The position numbers were made by a program, and so were the translations under genes. Below are positions 24,469-33,250 of a stretch of 64,000 nt of DNA, in pieces. Origin of the DNA: Pseudarthrobacter sp. NamE5 (GTDB lineage: Bacteria > Actinomycetota > Actinomycetes > Actinomycetales > Micrococcaceae); the NCBI RefSeq assembly GCF_005796225.1, contig NZ_CM016730.1, positions 62,001-126,000 on the forward strand, written 5' to 3'. Numbering within the stretch: position 1 is the first letter of the stretch; each line of letters begins with the position of its first letter. The notes under the pieces are model-generated. The model saw only the letters and a list, made by a program, of their open reading frames with translations, searched no databases and had not been told where the DNA came from.

Positions 24469-24644
24469 CGAGGCTTGTGTCGCGGGATGTACTATTCGAA
24501 GCCGCCCTTTGACGGTCCCGTTTCCGGCCGCTGATTCAGCTCTCTCTGCTTCAGAGCCGCGGCCGGGTATGCCAGATCGCAGGGCGCAGGGCACCTGGGT
24601 GTGCATCGCGTCTGGACGAAACACAGGGATTCGGCAGGTGCAAT

Positions 24645-24672
24645 TGCCCGTACGAGGATCCTCAGCGCGGCG
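24645..24672. repeat. motif B-like (B19)
   Basis: TGCCCGTACGAGGATCC and TCAGCGCGGCG. The left arm is consensus and the right arm is degraded. The rest of 24469-24921 holds no gene; a CGGTAAGGGGGTC half-arm is at 24711. Confidence 0.5.
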
Positions 24673-24921
24673 TCCCTTAGTCGTCTTTTCTGAGGTTCCG
24701 CATGACTCTTCGGTAAGGGGGTCGGCCCGCCCGTCTGCACCGGCACGTCGCTTCTGGCTTGGCCGTCCTGGACGAAAGTAATGTGAAATTGCCTCCCCCG
24801 CTCAAGGACCGAGCCTGCAGATGGATCTTGGAAGGTCACCCAAAAAAATCCCCGGCCACGTTCTGTTGATCCCTCCTTAACTGGCAGTTCTGATCCAGGA
24901 CCGCCGGGGTAGCATGACGGC

Positions 24922-25386
24922 ATGCCTGAACGGGACGACACCGAAGAGCCGCTTCAATCCCTGCCTCCGGGGATGGCCAGGAGATATGCAGAGTACAAGC
25001 CCGCCGCCGACAAGCCCTCGCCTGCCGTGACCAACGTCGGGGGCTACGACGAGCTCCTCGACTACTGCCGCGAGATGCAAGTGGCCCTTCCCCGGTCGCG
25101 CGAGGGCCTTGCTGTAATTGACTCCTTAATTGACAACCCGGAAACCAAGAGGGGCATAAAGGGCCTCACTACCGCCATCGGCATGTTCTATGGAGACGTT
25201 CTCACTCACACCATCGCAGGCGCCCATTGGGAAGTCGTCGAATTCCCAATGGTCCAGATAAGCAGTAAAACAAGCATCCTGGTCATCCACGTAGCTCAAC
25301 GACGGCTCGACGTGGGAATGCCGACCCTCGTGATGAACTATGACCACGCACTCCACCTCATTGACCAAGAAGGGCAAGGCACCTGA
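24922..25386 (+). CDS. DUF6278-like protein
   Basis: 154 residues: PERDDTEEPLQSLPPGMARR, GGYDELLDYCREMQVALPRS, REGLAVIDSLIDN and FYGDVLTHTIAGAHWEVVEF. The LxxLDxxID...GxYLGxVIVxxxxGAxW pattern is close to DUF6278, which is common in Streptomyces. No function is known. AGCATGACGGC precedes the ATG without a strong ribosome site. Motif A S13 follows 74 bases after the stop. Confidence 0.7.
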   Translation: MPERDDTEEPLQSLPPGMARRYAEYKPAADKPSPAVTNVGGYDELLDYCREMQVALPRSREGLAVIDSLIDNPETKRGIKGLTTAIGMFYGDVLTHTIAGAHWEVVEFPMVQISSKTSILVIHVAQRRLDVGMPTLVMNYDHALHLIDQEGQGT

Positions 25387-25459
25387 GAAGGAGGTCAGCC
25401 AGGACCCCACGGGGCTGCGCCGCATCCGTAGGGCGCCTGCACTCTCTTTTGGGGGCGAT

Positions 25460-25504
25460 GTGTCTCGAAACCACTGCGCCTCAAAACACTAGAGATTCGA
25501 GGCA
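25460..25504. repeat. motif A (S13)
   Basis: GTGTCTCGAAACC, a short spacer, GCGCCTCAAAACACTAGAG, then ATTCGAGGCA: left outer arm and both inner arms. Confidence 0.8.
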
Positions 25505-25547
25505 AGCTTGGGACGGCCATTTCTAACGAGCCTCCCGAACATGGAAG

Positions 25548-25697
25548 TTAATTATGTTCCGGGGATTCAGCGTGGGTGGCGCCATCTCTTTCGGCCTGTT
25601 TGGCTGCAATGATGCCGTCTCTGGTGGCCGCTCGGATTACTCCGTAGAGGATGTAAAAGAAGATGGCTCCGAAGACGACCATCAGCACGATGTCCAA
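25548..25697 (-). CDS. small membrane protein
   Basis: 49 residues from a TTG at 25697 preceded by GGGGGAAATC. A single helix (MDIVLMVVFGAIFFYILYGV) is followed by a polar tail (IRAATRDGIIAAKQAERDGA, THAESPEHN). The GVIRAATRDGI.AA turn is common in small actinobacterial membrane proteins. The frame is open upstream to the B-like GGATCC at 25770 but contains no ATG or GTG. Confidence 0.5.
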   Translation of the reverse strand: MDIVLMVVFGAIFFYILYGVIRAATRDGIIAAKQAERDGATHAESPEHN

Positions 25698-25791
25698 GAT
25701 TTCCCCCAAAATGGATTGCCACGAAGAACCTTGCCAGCCTACTTCACGCGTGTCTGGCCCCGCGGGGGATCCTCTCGGCCAGCTGACCCCG

Positions 25792-25837
25792 GTGTCTCAT
25801 AACCTCAGCGCCTCGTATCCCTAGGGATTCGAGGCAC
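25792..25837. repeat. motif A (S14), right edge of the array
   Basis: GTGTCTCATAACC, a spacer, GCCTCGTATCCCTAGGG, then ATTCGAGGCAC. The inner part is nearly identical to S4. A B-like GGGGGATCCTCTCGG lies just left of it. The IS110 element begins to the right. Confidence 0.78.
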
Positions 25838-25924
25838 TTAGTTGGCGTGATTGGTGCACTGCCATTGCATCCCGGGGATGATTGTCCGAGGCGCCCGCCG
25901 GCAGTTTCAACCTCTGCAGCGTGG

Positions 25925-27004
25925 TTACCCGGGTTCCGCAGTGGCGTAAAGAGCGTTGAGCTGGCGGTAGAGCGTTCGGGCGATGTAGCGCTTGAGGGAC
26001 CTGCGTATTTCACGGTAACTACGACCTTCTTGGGTGCGTTTAGCGACATACTCCCGTGTTCCGGGGTCGTGGACCATCCGGGTCATGGTGATGGTGTGCA
26101 AGGCTCGGTTCAGGCGTCTATCACCGCCCCGGTTGAGCCTGTGCCGAACAGTGTTACCGCTTGAGGCTGGCAAGGGATTCACGCCTGCCAGTGAGGCGAA
26201 GGCGGCTTCGCTGCGGACCCTTCCCGGATGCGACCACGCTGTCAGGACAGTAGCCACCGTGACAGCCCCGGCGCCCACTATCTCCAAAAGCGGCGCCGCG
26301 GGGCTTTGTTGGATCAGCTCTGTCATGCGCTTCTGGTTCGCAGCCAGCTCAGCGGTCACTTCGAGCACGCGGCGAGCCAACCGAACTGCTTCCTCCCGGG
26401 CGATCGACAGTTCGATCGGTTCCTGTCGTTCCCGCCACCTGGTGATCGTGGAGATCTGGGCGGAAACCAATGACTGACGGGCATCGATTCCCAGGTCATG
26501 TGCCCGGAGCAAGGCGATGAGCGCGTTGACATTCATTGTGCGGTCCCGGGTCAGCTGATCCCGGGCTGCGCTGAGGATCCTGAGTGCGGCACGGGTTCCT
26601 TCATCCCGGCGCGGAGTGCGGAGTTGGGACTCCTCTAAGTTCAGGACAGCGGTTCCGATGGCGGCGGCGTCCAGAGGGTCGGATTTGCCGATCCCCCGGC
26701 GCGCTCGGGCGTTCATCCGTGGGGCCTCGGCGACGTCGTAGCCAGCGTCGGTTGCTGCCCGGGCCAGACGTGCCCCATAAGAACCGATACCCTCAATGGC
26801 CCATAGACACGCCATATCCCCGTCTGTCCGTCGGCCTACCCAACCAAGTGCGCGGGACATCCCCGCCGAGGTGGTCGGGAACTGCTCGCACGCGATTTGC
26901 CGCTTGGTGCTGGCCTCGATGATGGCGTATGTGTGAGTGCGGGCGTGACAGTCCACGCCAATGACGAACGGGCGGGTCTGCGCAACGAGAGTCAACGCGG
27001 CCAC
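25925..27004 (-). CDS. IS110-family transposase
   Basis: 359 residues from a GTG at 27004; a TTG at 26998 is also possible. The RuvC-like DEDD domain starts VIGVDCHARTHTYAII and includes WAIEGIGSYGARLARA and GKSDPLDAAAIG. The C-terminal Transposase_20 domain has IVGAGAVTVATVLTAWSHPG, FASLAGVNPLPASSGNT (catalytic Ser region) and HRLNRGGDRRLNRALH. It appears intact. About 285 bases of non-coding DNA precede it, the long end that carries the bridge RNA in IS110-group elements. The same upstream DNA occurs again at 37952-38240. Confidence 0.9.
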   Translation of the reverse strand: MAALTLVAQTRPFVIGVDCHARTHTYAIIEASTKRQIACEQFPTTSAGMSRALGWVGRRTDGDMACLWAIEGIGSYGARLARAATDAGYDVAEAPRMNARARRGIGKSDPLDAAAIGTAVLNLEESQLRTPRRDEGTRAALRILSAARDQLTRDRTMNVNALIALLRAHDLGIDARQSLVSAQISTITRWRERQEPIELSIAREEAVRLARRVLEVTAELAANQKRMTELIQQSPAAPLLEIVGAGAVTVATVLTAWSHPGRVRSEAAFASLAGVNPLPASSGNTVRHRLNRGGDRRLNRALHTITMTRMVHDPGTREYVAKRTQEGRSYREIRRSLKRYIARTLYRQLNALYATAEPG

Positions 27005-27009
27005 CCTCC

Positions 27010-27287
27010 TTCCTTTCGAACGGGCAAGACAGGTCGCATCACGACCGGCATTGAACCTGAGAGTGTCACTTCGAGGCAAAACTGTGATGAGCCACAACCG
27101 CAGGGGCCGGGCAAGCTTCTGATCAAGCCACCGTCGTGGGACAGGTCAACGCCGCCCGCTCCACCCAGCGCGGACAAATCGGGGGAAACGCACCCTCAAG
27201 GGGCAATTGTTTTTTCGAGTCACGCACCAGGCAGAACGACCGGCATCAACACTGCCAGCTAGTCCCAGACCAACCACTGCAAGACTC
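27010..27287 (-). ncRNA. candidate IS110 bridge RNA region
   Basis: Non-coding DNA upstream of the transposase, reading leftwards, is preserved in a second copy at 37957-38240. There the coding part is lost, with scattered substitutions and short indels. Blocks such as TCACTTCGAGGCAAAACTGT, GATGAGCCACAAC and GGGGCAATTGTTTTTTCGAG are unchanged. IS110-group elements encode a bridge RNA in this end. No fold was computed here, so the exact limits and the RNA itself are inferred. Confidence 0.45.
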
Positions 27288-27482
27288 ACAGTTGTTTTTT
27301 GGCTGCTGGCGGAGCTTGCGGAGCTGTGCCCGACGGAGGCCCGTCTACCCGAAGGGCAAAGGGCGGGAAATTCCTGGAGGAAATAAGCGACGCAGGAGCG
27401 CCGGAAGGAAATTCCTGGCCTGCAGGCCCCGACGAAGGAGGGGCTAGATGGGGTGGAGCGGGCACGTACGATCCGAAGGAAT
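27288..27482. repeat. leader repeat, copy L5
   Basis: Matches the first two thirds of L1/L2: GCTGCTGGCGGAGCTTGCGG, GTCTACCCGAAGGGCAA, GGCGGGAAATTCCTGGAGG, CAGGCCCCGACGAAGGAGGG and TGGAGCGGGCACGTACGATC. It is joined directly to the outer end of IS110. Confidence 0.72.
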
Positions 27483-27629
27483 CTCAATAATGTTGTCAAC
27501 GGATGGTGTGCCGCTTACGGGCCGACTTTTTCATCGTCGCGACAGTGCTGTGGTTTCGGTCGAATGACAGGTCAGGACATGCGTTGAGGCTTTCCCGCGA
27601 TGGAACAGCCCTGTGGATACGGTGGATGG

Positions 27630-28277
27630 ATGTTTTCGAAAAGTCAGAGGAGCGCTTGGATGCTCTGGTTCGTCGTGGGCGGGTTCTGCTTCGGCGCCCT
27701 GGTCGCGGGCCTCAACGCCGTCTCTCGGGCTCATCCCGCCTTGGTTGCTCTGTCCCAGGTCCTGGGGGTCGGCTGGTCCTGGGCCGGCCTTGGCGTTCTG
27801 GCCGGCGCCTATGCAGTGCGCCGGCCAGCAATGACTGCTATCGCCACGCTGCTGTTCGCCGTTGTCGGGTACTACCTGACCGATCTGTGGAACGGGGTTT
27901 ACACCCACAACGATCCCGACGATCCGGTGTATTACGTTGATCCCACGCAGGCACGGGTCATCACGTCGTGGGACGGCCTAGTCGGCGACATATCTTTCTG
28001 GGGTGTAGCCGCCGTTGCTTTCGGGCTTATGCTCGGGCCGGTCGGAGCCGTGGCCGTCCGTTCCAACTGGTGGGGTCTGCTGTGCCGGCTGGTGGTTCCG
28101 ATTGGAGCCACGGTAGAGATGTTCGTGCTTCGGTTGCCCCTCGAGCTGCAACTCCAGCCGCGTCCGGTGGTGGTGGCAACCATGGTGGTGGTGGGGCTGG
28201 CTGGTCTCATCGCGGCCGGGGCGATGTGCTTTCATCAACTCAAGGTGGGTCCTGCCACCACCGCTCAACCCTGCTGA
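27630..28277 (+). CDS. integral membrane protein
   Basis: 215 residues from the ATG at 27630 (GGTGGATGG upstream); ATG at 27600 is possible. About six helices, including WMLWFVVGGFCFGALVAGLN, WSWAGLGVLAGAYAVRRPAM, TAIATLLFAVVGYYLTDLW, and VVVATMVVVGLAGLIAAGAM at the C-terminal end. A soluble loop has NGVYTHNDPDDPVYYVDPTQ. It resembles DUF6518-type actinobacterial membrane proteins, but this is tentative. It is stranded between two IS110-family elements and has no operon partner. Confidence 0.65.
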   Translation: MFSKSQRSAWMLWFVVGGFCFGALVAGLNAVSRAHPALVALSQVLGVGWSWAGLGVLAGAYAVRRPAMTAIATLLFAVVGYYLTDLWNGVYTHNDPDDPVYYVDPTQARVITSWDGLVGDISFWGVAAVAFGLMLGPVGAVAVRSNWWGLLCRLVVPIGATVEMFVLRLPLELQLQPRPVVVATMVVVGLAGLIAAGAMCFHQLKVGPATTAQPC

Positions 28278-28289
28278 CTCGATAAGCCG

Positions 28290-29491
28290 TCATGCTGCCA
28301 TAGGTCGTGCCCGCGGGACGGTGGTGTAGGTGGTGCCGTCGCGGAGCATGGCCCAAAGGACGTTAAGCCGACGCCGGGCAAGGGAGAGCATGGCCTGGAT
28401 ATGGGTTTTGCCCTCTAAGCGTTTTCGGTCGTAGTAGGTACGGGAGGCGGTGCAGGATTTCAGGGCCGAGAGGCCGGAGAGGTAGAAGACCCGGAGGAGC
28501 CGGCGGTCGTAGCGTCTGGGGCGGTGGTGGTTGCCGCTGATCCTTCCGGAGTCCCTGGGGGCTGGGGCGAGTCCGACGACGCCTGCGAACCGGTCCGCTG
28601 TTTGGAAGACGGCCAGGTCGCCGCCCGTGGCACCGAGGAACTCAGCGGCGAGGACAGGTCCGAAGCCGGGCATGCTCAACAGCACCTCGGTGTGCTGGTG
28701 CTCGGTGACTTTCTCGCTGATCAGCGCATCGAGTGTGGCCAGTTCCTCGTTCAAGGTGATGATTTCCTGTGCGAGGGCTGCAACAATCCTTTCCCCCACG
28801 TGCTGGGCCGCGACGGTGGTGTGCTGGGACTTGGCCGCTGCAACTGCTGCTGCGGCGACGGCAGCTGAGGAGCGGGTGCCGTGTTTCTTTAGCCAGGCGT
28901 GCAGCCTGGCCTGACCGGTGCGGCGGATCCCGTCCGGGGTCCGGTGTTTGGTCAGGAGCAGCAGCGCTCCTTTGGACCGGCTGTAGTCAAAGGCCCGCTC
29001 CAGGGCGGGAAAGTATTCGAGCAGTTGGGCCTGCAGCCGGTTGATCGCCCGGACCCGGTCAGCGGACTTGTCGGCCCGGCGGGCGGTAAGGATCCTGAGT
29101 CCGGTGCTGATCTCATCCCCGGCCCGCAGCGGCTGCAGATCCCGGCGCACCCTGGCCTGTCCGCGATCACTGCGGCGTCTTTCGCGTCCGTTTTGCCCTC
29201 ACCGCGGTAGAGCTTGGAGGCGTGGTGGACGACCCGGCCGGGGATATAGAGGATGTTCTGGCCATGGGCGACGAGGATGGCGACCAGCAGCGCGGGTCCG
29301 CCGTGGTTCAGGTCCGTTGCCCAAGTGACCTCGTCCCCCTCCCCGAGTTTGAGGACGTTGGACAAGAGCTCGATCAGTGCCGGTTCGTCGTTGGGGATTT
29401 TTTGCGACAGCAGACGGTTTCCGTCGGCGTCGATCACGACGCAGTGATGATGGGCTTTGCCGGCGTCGATGCCGGCCCACAATTTCGCCAA
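28290..29491 (-). pseudogene. IS110-family transposase, frameshifted
   Basis: The N-terminal frame (MAKLWAGIDAGKAHHHCVVI to KTDAKDAAVIAD) carries the DEDD start. The remainder, RVRRDLQPLRAGDEISTGLR to TTYTTVPRARP, is in another frame from about 29150 and carries the Transposase_20 domain (MPGFGPVLAAEFLGATGGDL, PAPRDSGRISGN). A single missing C in GCGGACAGGCC explains the break. It is a different IS110-family lineage from the element at 25925. Confidence 0.85.
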
Positions 29492-29727
29492 AACAGCCTC
29501 CAGTCTGTCGGGTGGTGGATCCCAGCAGATAACCGCGCCGTCGTGTCCTTATCCGGCGATCATGTCGCGTCTCTCAATCAGCGGTCGGGTCATCGCGGAG
29601 AGTGCGGGCGGCCAATCCTTCGGAGCCGTCACGACGTGAATCGCCCGGCCACAGCAACAAAGCCATACCTGCCTCCCCTGGGTAGCCACGACCCTACAAC
29701 GGCCGCGGAACCACCCGACAACAACAT

Positions 29728-29835
29728 AAGGACAGCAGCCAAAAACGTCGTAGACACACCAGGGCCAGGGACGGCGGAGCCCTGCGGAGCCGGCACTGGA
29801 CCCAACAGCCGGCCGCGCCAGCGGACGACCATAAG
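29728..29835. repeat. leader repeat, copy L6 (3' part)
   Basis: Matches the CAGGACAGCAGCCAAAA to CGCCAGCGGACG end of L1/L2, with ACACCAGGGCCAGGGACGGC nearly unchanged. The flanking 29492-29727 region shows no gene. Confidence 0.75.
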
Positions 29836-29917
29836 GGTGAAGCGCAGCGGAACCCAGGGCTTTGGCCCGGGCTATGCCCACTGTGGGCAGGTGGAGCCCT
29901 CCGCACAGCTCAAAGCT

Positions 29918-29944
29918 GGGCGGTTTCCAACGATCGTCGCAACA
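29918..29944. repeat. 27 bp terminal-type inverted repeat, left
   Basis: GGGCGGTTTCCAACGATCG then TCGCAACA is the exact reverse complement of 32425-32451. It probably marks the left end of an IS30-type unit. A related stretch (CCAATGATCGCCGCAACAG) lies at 34372. Confidence 0.7.
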
Positions 29945-30056
29945 GGCTCTAGTCGAAGGTAACTGAATGCGCGTTCAGGGTCTGCACGCCTTACCGTGGC
30001 AGTTCGGCTTACGGAAAGGTCCGAACCGAGCCGAGGGTCTCGTGTTGGAATAACAC

Positions 30057-30416
30057 ATGGGTTTTTTCAACAGGCACCGGGACCGTCAATCGGATGCCGT
30101 CGGGCTTTTCTACTTCCACCTGGATGCACTCGAATCATCGGTCATTCATCCGAAGTTCATAGATCCTCGACTGGTGAACAGCTTGTGCCTTACTGACAGC
30201 GATGCCGATTATGCCTTCTCTGTGGTCGAGTTCATAGAATTCTGTTCCGGCGCTAATGGAGCACCAACAACGTCCAGCCAGAGAGCCACCATTCTGGCAA
30301 CCCTCCAGACTCTCCGCAGAGACGTGCCATCATCGCAGTTTGACTACCGGTTCTGCCTCTATGAACTGAACGAACTCAAATCGATTCTGGGCAGGATGCG
30401 GAAAACCTGGTATTGA
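30057..30416 (+). CDS. hypothetical protein
   Basis: 119 residues starting MGFFNRHRDRQSDAVGLFYF. It includes FIDPRLVNSLCLTDSDADYA, FSVVEFIEFCSGANGAPTTS and YRFCLYELNELKSILGRMRK. It appears to be a compact alpha/beta protein with conserved-looking aromatic residues; the family is not recognised. It is less GC-rich than its neighbours, suggesting separate acquisition. It lies inside the 27 bp inverted repeats, together with the next gene and the IS30 transposase. Confidence 0.6.
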   Translation: MGFFNRHRDRQSDAVGLFYFHLDALESSVIHPKFIDPRLVNSLCLTDSDADYAFSVVEFIEFCSGANGAPTTSSQRATILATLQTLRRDVPSSQFDYRFCLYELNELKSILGRMRKTWY

Positions 30417-30461
30417 GCGTTCCTCTTTTAGACAGCGCAGGCGGTCGAGGATGATAGAGGC

Positions 30462-30914
30462 ATGCCCATCAGGATTTCTGAGATATATGAGGAATGCGAG
30501 TACCTTCCGTTTCCTGAATGGACCACCGAGGAGGAAGACAAGCGCATCTTCTCAGGAGAATCATTCGGTCAAAGCGGTGATGCCTGGGCCACCGTTTTCG
30601 TGGCTCAACTGGTCACCGAGGATGTTATCTGGAGTACTGGGGCAACGCCTTGGCCGCTTCTTGACTCTCCTGTTATGACACCCATCGCTGAACAACTGTG
30701 GTTAAGGGTTTGTTCACCAACCTTCAGCGAGTCAGATCAACGCTTTAAGCTCGGAGACCGGCACCTAGCCTTCGTGCAAGACCGGTTCGATCGCGTTGCA
30801 GTCGAAGACTACTTCAGCCGGCGAGTAGCCGAGGTCTCCAATCGGAGGGTGCCAGCAGCATTTAACACACTCGAGCAGTACTTTCATGCGTCCGACCCCT
30901 TGGGGGATTACTAA
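30462..30914 (+). CDS. hypothetical protein
   Basis: 150 residues with AGAGG close to the ATG: MPIRISEIYEECEYLPFPEW, TTEEEDKRIFSGESFGQSGD, AWATVFVAQLVTEDVIW and YFSRRVAEVSNRRVPAAFNT. The family is not recognised. A GAGGATCC-centred motif B-like sequence (30925-30955) follows the stop, so this and the previous gene may be cassettes from the array carried by the IS30 unit. Confidence 0.6.
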   Translation: MPIRISEIYEECEYLPFPEWTTEEEDKRIFSGESFGQSGDAWATVFVAQLVTEDVIWSTGATPWPLLDSPVMTPIAEQLWLRVCSPTFSESDQRFKLGDRHLAFVQDRFDRVAVEDYFSRRVAEVSNRRVPAAFNTLEQYFHASDPLGDY

Positions 30915-31038
30915 ATTGCGTTAGAGGATCCTGCCTGTGATTGACAGGTGATGTTGCTGGTCAACGAAATACTCTCGCTTGAGGGTTCCTCAAACGCGAC
31001 TATGCCCCGCACCCAGTTCTGCTGTCCATGGTTGGGGG

Positions 31039-32401
31039 TCAATGAGGTTTATCCATGGCTGGAATTGGGAGCCGGTGGGGTAGCTCCTTGGTCACCGTAG
31101 CGGTGGATAACCCTATTGAATTGTCCCCGGTTGTGGGCAGTCGAGCCATTTTTCCAGTGCCACCTGAAACCCCCTTGGTCTGAAGTGCAGCAACGGTAAG
31201 GGAAGCAAAACGCGCTGCAGCGCTATCCCAGTTGAGGACGGCCCGTGGCCGTCTGTTGATCTCATCAGCGGCGAAGCTGACTTCAGCCTGTTCTACCGTG
31301 CTGAGGTCAGCACCCTTACGAAAGTACTGGCGGAGCAGTCCGTTGGCATTCTCGTTCGAAGCACGTTGCCAAGGGCTGGCCGGATCACAGAAGTAGACGA
31401 GAGTTCCCAACGCCGCGGTGACTTCGGCATGCTTAGCCATCTCGGAGCCACGGTCCCACGTCAAGGTCCTCCGCAATGTGGCCGGCAGGACCCCCAACGC
31501 CTCAATGATGGTCACGCATGTTATCGGACCTGTTTCCCGGACGGAGCGCGAAGGCGACGAGGAGCCGGGAAGAGCGTTCCACCAGCGTCACTATCGCTGA
31601 TCTGTTCCCCTTCCCCATGATGAGATCACCTTCCCAATGGCCCGCTTCTTCCCTGGTAGCGATGTGGGCTGGGCGGTCACCGATCTTCAGAGCATCAGCC
31701 ATGTAATGGCGGGGCTTCACCTTGGTCCTGGACCGCGGACGCCTGCTGAACTTACCCGATCGAAGTAACCGGGCAGACCCGGCTGGAACTGGGCGAATAC
31801 TCAAATGGTAAAGCGCACGGTAAACCGTTTCATGCGCCAAATGTCGATGCTTTTCTCCTGGAAACCGTGCCTTCAAGGCCCGGCAGACCTGCTGAGGGCT
31901 CCACCGCTGCGACAGGCACTCCACAACGTAATGCCGCAGCTCGTCATCACTTGCAAGCTTGGCCAGCCTTGGCCTCGGCCTTCTCTTCTGTGCCAGTTTC
32001 TGGGCGCGGAACGGGTGATAGCGACGCTTGTCGGGACGTTTCCGAGCCAACTCCCTGCTGATTGTGGACGGGGACCGCCCAAGATCACGAGCGATGGATC
32101 GAAGGCTCGCCCGGACCAGTAGCCGGTCGGCAATGAAGATGCGTTCGTCTTCTGATAAATAGCGGCTCGAAACAGCTGCAGGGACTGCCTTACGTAGCCG
32201 TGGATCCAAGCCTTGCTGCACCAAGCCCTCCACGCCGTTGCGTCCATGCAACCAGCGATGGCCGGTGTTTTGGTTGATCCCGAGAATCTTGCATGCTGCC
32301 CGGTTGGAGTGCCCTTCTTTCATGAGCTGAACATACAAGGGCCTCTTTTCAACCAAGCCCGGAGGCCCCATTTTCCTCGAGCGGCGCGTCGAACTGCGCA
32401 T
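31039..32401 (-). pseudogene. IS30-family transposase, frameshifted
   Basis: The N-terminal part has the IS30 helix-turn-helix (SNRAACKILGINQNTGHRWL; LRSIARDLGRSPSTISRELA) and the first catalytic Asp region (EEAGHWEGDLIMGKGNRSAI). The frame ends after GNRSDNMRDHH near 31502 and homology resumes as IIEALGVLPATLRRTLTWDR (second Asp) and RASNENANGLLRQYF (catalytic Glu). Compared with the fragment at 38442, two bases are missing in the GACCAGCTCATTG region. The element is probably inactive unless the shift is an error. Confidence 0.88.
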
Positions 32402-32424
32402 GAATCAACACCACTTTCACTCGG

Positions 32425-32451
32425 TGTTGCGACGATCGTTGGAAACCGCCC
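32425..32451. repeat. 27 bp terminal-type inverted repeat, right
   Basis: The exact reverse complement of 29918-29944, located 24 bases upstream of the IS30 transposase start, as expected for the right end of the element. Confidence 0.72.
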
Positions 32452-32577
32452 TGTCCATATTGGGTGTAACCCGGGGCTGTTTGTCGTACCCCTAGGTGAA
32501 GATGTGCAATGGCTGCCAAGCCCTTTGGCCGCCTTCCTTTGGCGTGTCTATTCGAATATGTGTTCTAAGGTTGTGGT

Positions 32578-32910
32578 ATGTCCTCCGAGAGTTTTGCGGC
32601 CGCGCTACAGGCGCAGTACGCGCGGCGGGCAGGCCCAATCGGGTTGACCGCGGAAGAGCTCGATTTCGAGCACTTCCCGGTCAAGAACGGGTATCCGGGG
32701 ATCCCGGTGAAGGCATGGATCCGGTTTCCGAACTGCGCCGAGCTGATGGACGGTGAGGTCTTCGCCTGGACAGCGAAAGCCGCCGAGGTCACGTGGAAGG
32801 ACGGCCCGGTCACGTACCGGACTTGGGTGTGGAGTTCGGCGGTCACCCGTCGGGAGGAAATGATGAACAGGAATTTGGGAGAGCCGACCCGTGGCAAGAA
32901 CAGCAACTGA
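32578..32910 (+). CDS. hypothetical protein
   Basis: 110 residues with AAGG seven bases before the ATG: MSSESFAAALQAQYARRAGP, GLTAEELDFEHFPVKNGYPG, IPVKAWIRFPNCAELMDGEV and VTYRTWVWSSAVTRRE. The family is not recognised. It overlaps the next gene by 20 bases, so the two are probably translated together. The group with the ligase stump looks like a fragment of chromosomal DNA carried in by rearrangement. Confidence 0.65.
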   Translation: MSSESFAAALQAQYARRAGPIGLTAEELDFEHFPVKNGYPGIPVKAWIRFPNCAELMDGEVFAWTAKAAEVTWKDGPVTYRTWVWSSAVTRREEMMNRNLGEPTRGKNSN

Positions 32911-33217
32911 CAAACCCCTGGACGTGCCGGTGCAGGTGCGGTTCACCGCGAAAGGTGTTCCGCTGGCCGTCAGGTATGACGGCCGGATTTGGGCCGTGGC
33001 CGCCGAACCGGTGCACTGGTTTAGCCGCGCGGACTGGTGGAACACCGCCAAACGGGCCCCTGTCGGGTGCGGTGACCTGGTCAGCGTCGAACACTGGCAG
33101 GTCCAGATCCGGCTGACCTCGACCTCGGCGCTGCGAACCTTCGAGCTGCGCCGGGACCCGCTGTCCGAGCAGTGGCTGCTGGCCGGCATCACGGACGCGG
33201 GGGTGGCCGCCGCGTAA
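32891..33217 (+). CDS. DUF6504-like protein
   Basis: 108 residues from a GTG at 32891 with GGGAGAG seven bases upstream. VQVRFTAKGVPLAVRYDGRI, WAVAAEPVHWFSRADWWNTA and VEHWQVQIRL have the W-V...W..R..WW...W.V pattern I associate with DUF6504, often found beside translesion polymerase and DNA-repair genes. The following DNA ligase start fits such a repair neighbourhood. Confidence 0.6.
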   Translation: MARTATDKPLDVPVQVRFTAKGVPLAVRYDGRIWAVAAEPVHWFSRADWWNTAKRAPVGCGDLVSVEHWQVQIRLTSTSALRTFELRRDPLSEQWLLAGITDAGVAAA

Positions 33218-33250
33218 CCCTCTAGGGCCGGCGGCGGTAGCGTGGCAGTC

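Noticed and set aside
25554-25802. Plus-strand 82-codon frame
   Set aside because: It lies opposite a better small membrane protein frame on the minus strand and crosses a motif B-like sequence. No ribosome site or family features.
7000-25840. A CRISPR array as explanation for the regularly spaced repeats
   Set aside because: Repeats are palindromic, 25-65 bp, imperfect and separated by whole genes, not by 30-40 bp spacers. No cas genes are present.
7000-25840. A classical integron with attC sites
   Set aside because: No IntI-type tyrosine recombinase and no R''/R' core (GTTRRRY) sites were found. The sites are DNA palindromes, and modules occur in both orientations.
30057-30914. A toxin-antitoxin pair
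   Set aside because: The two genes are adjacent and small, but neither shows a toxin fold or an antitoxin DNA-binding domain, and they do not overlap.
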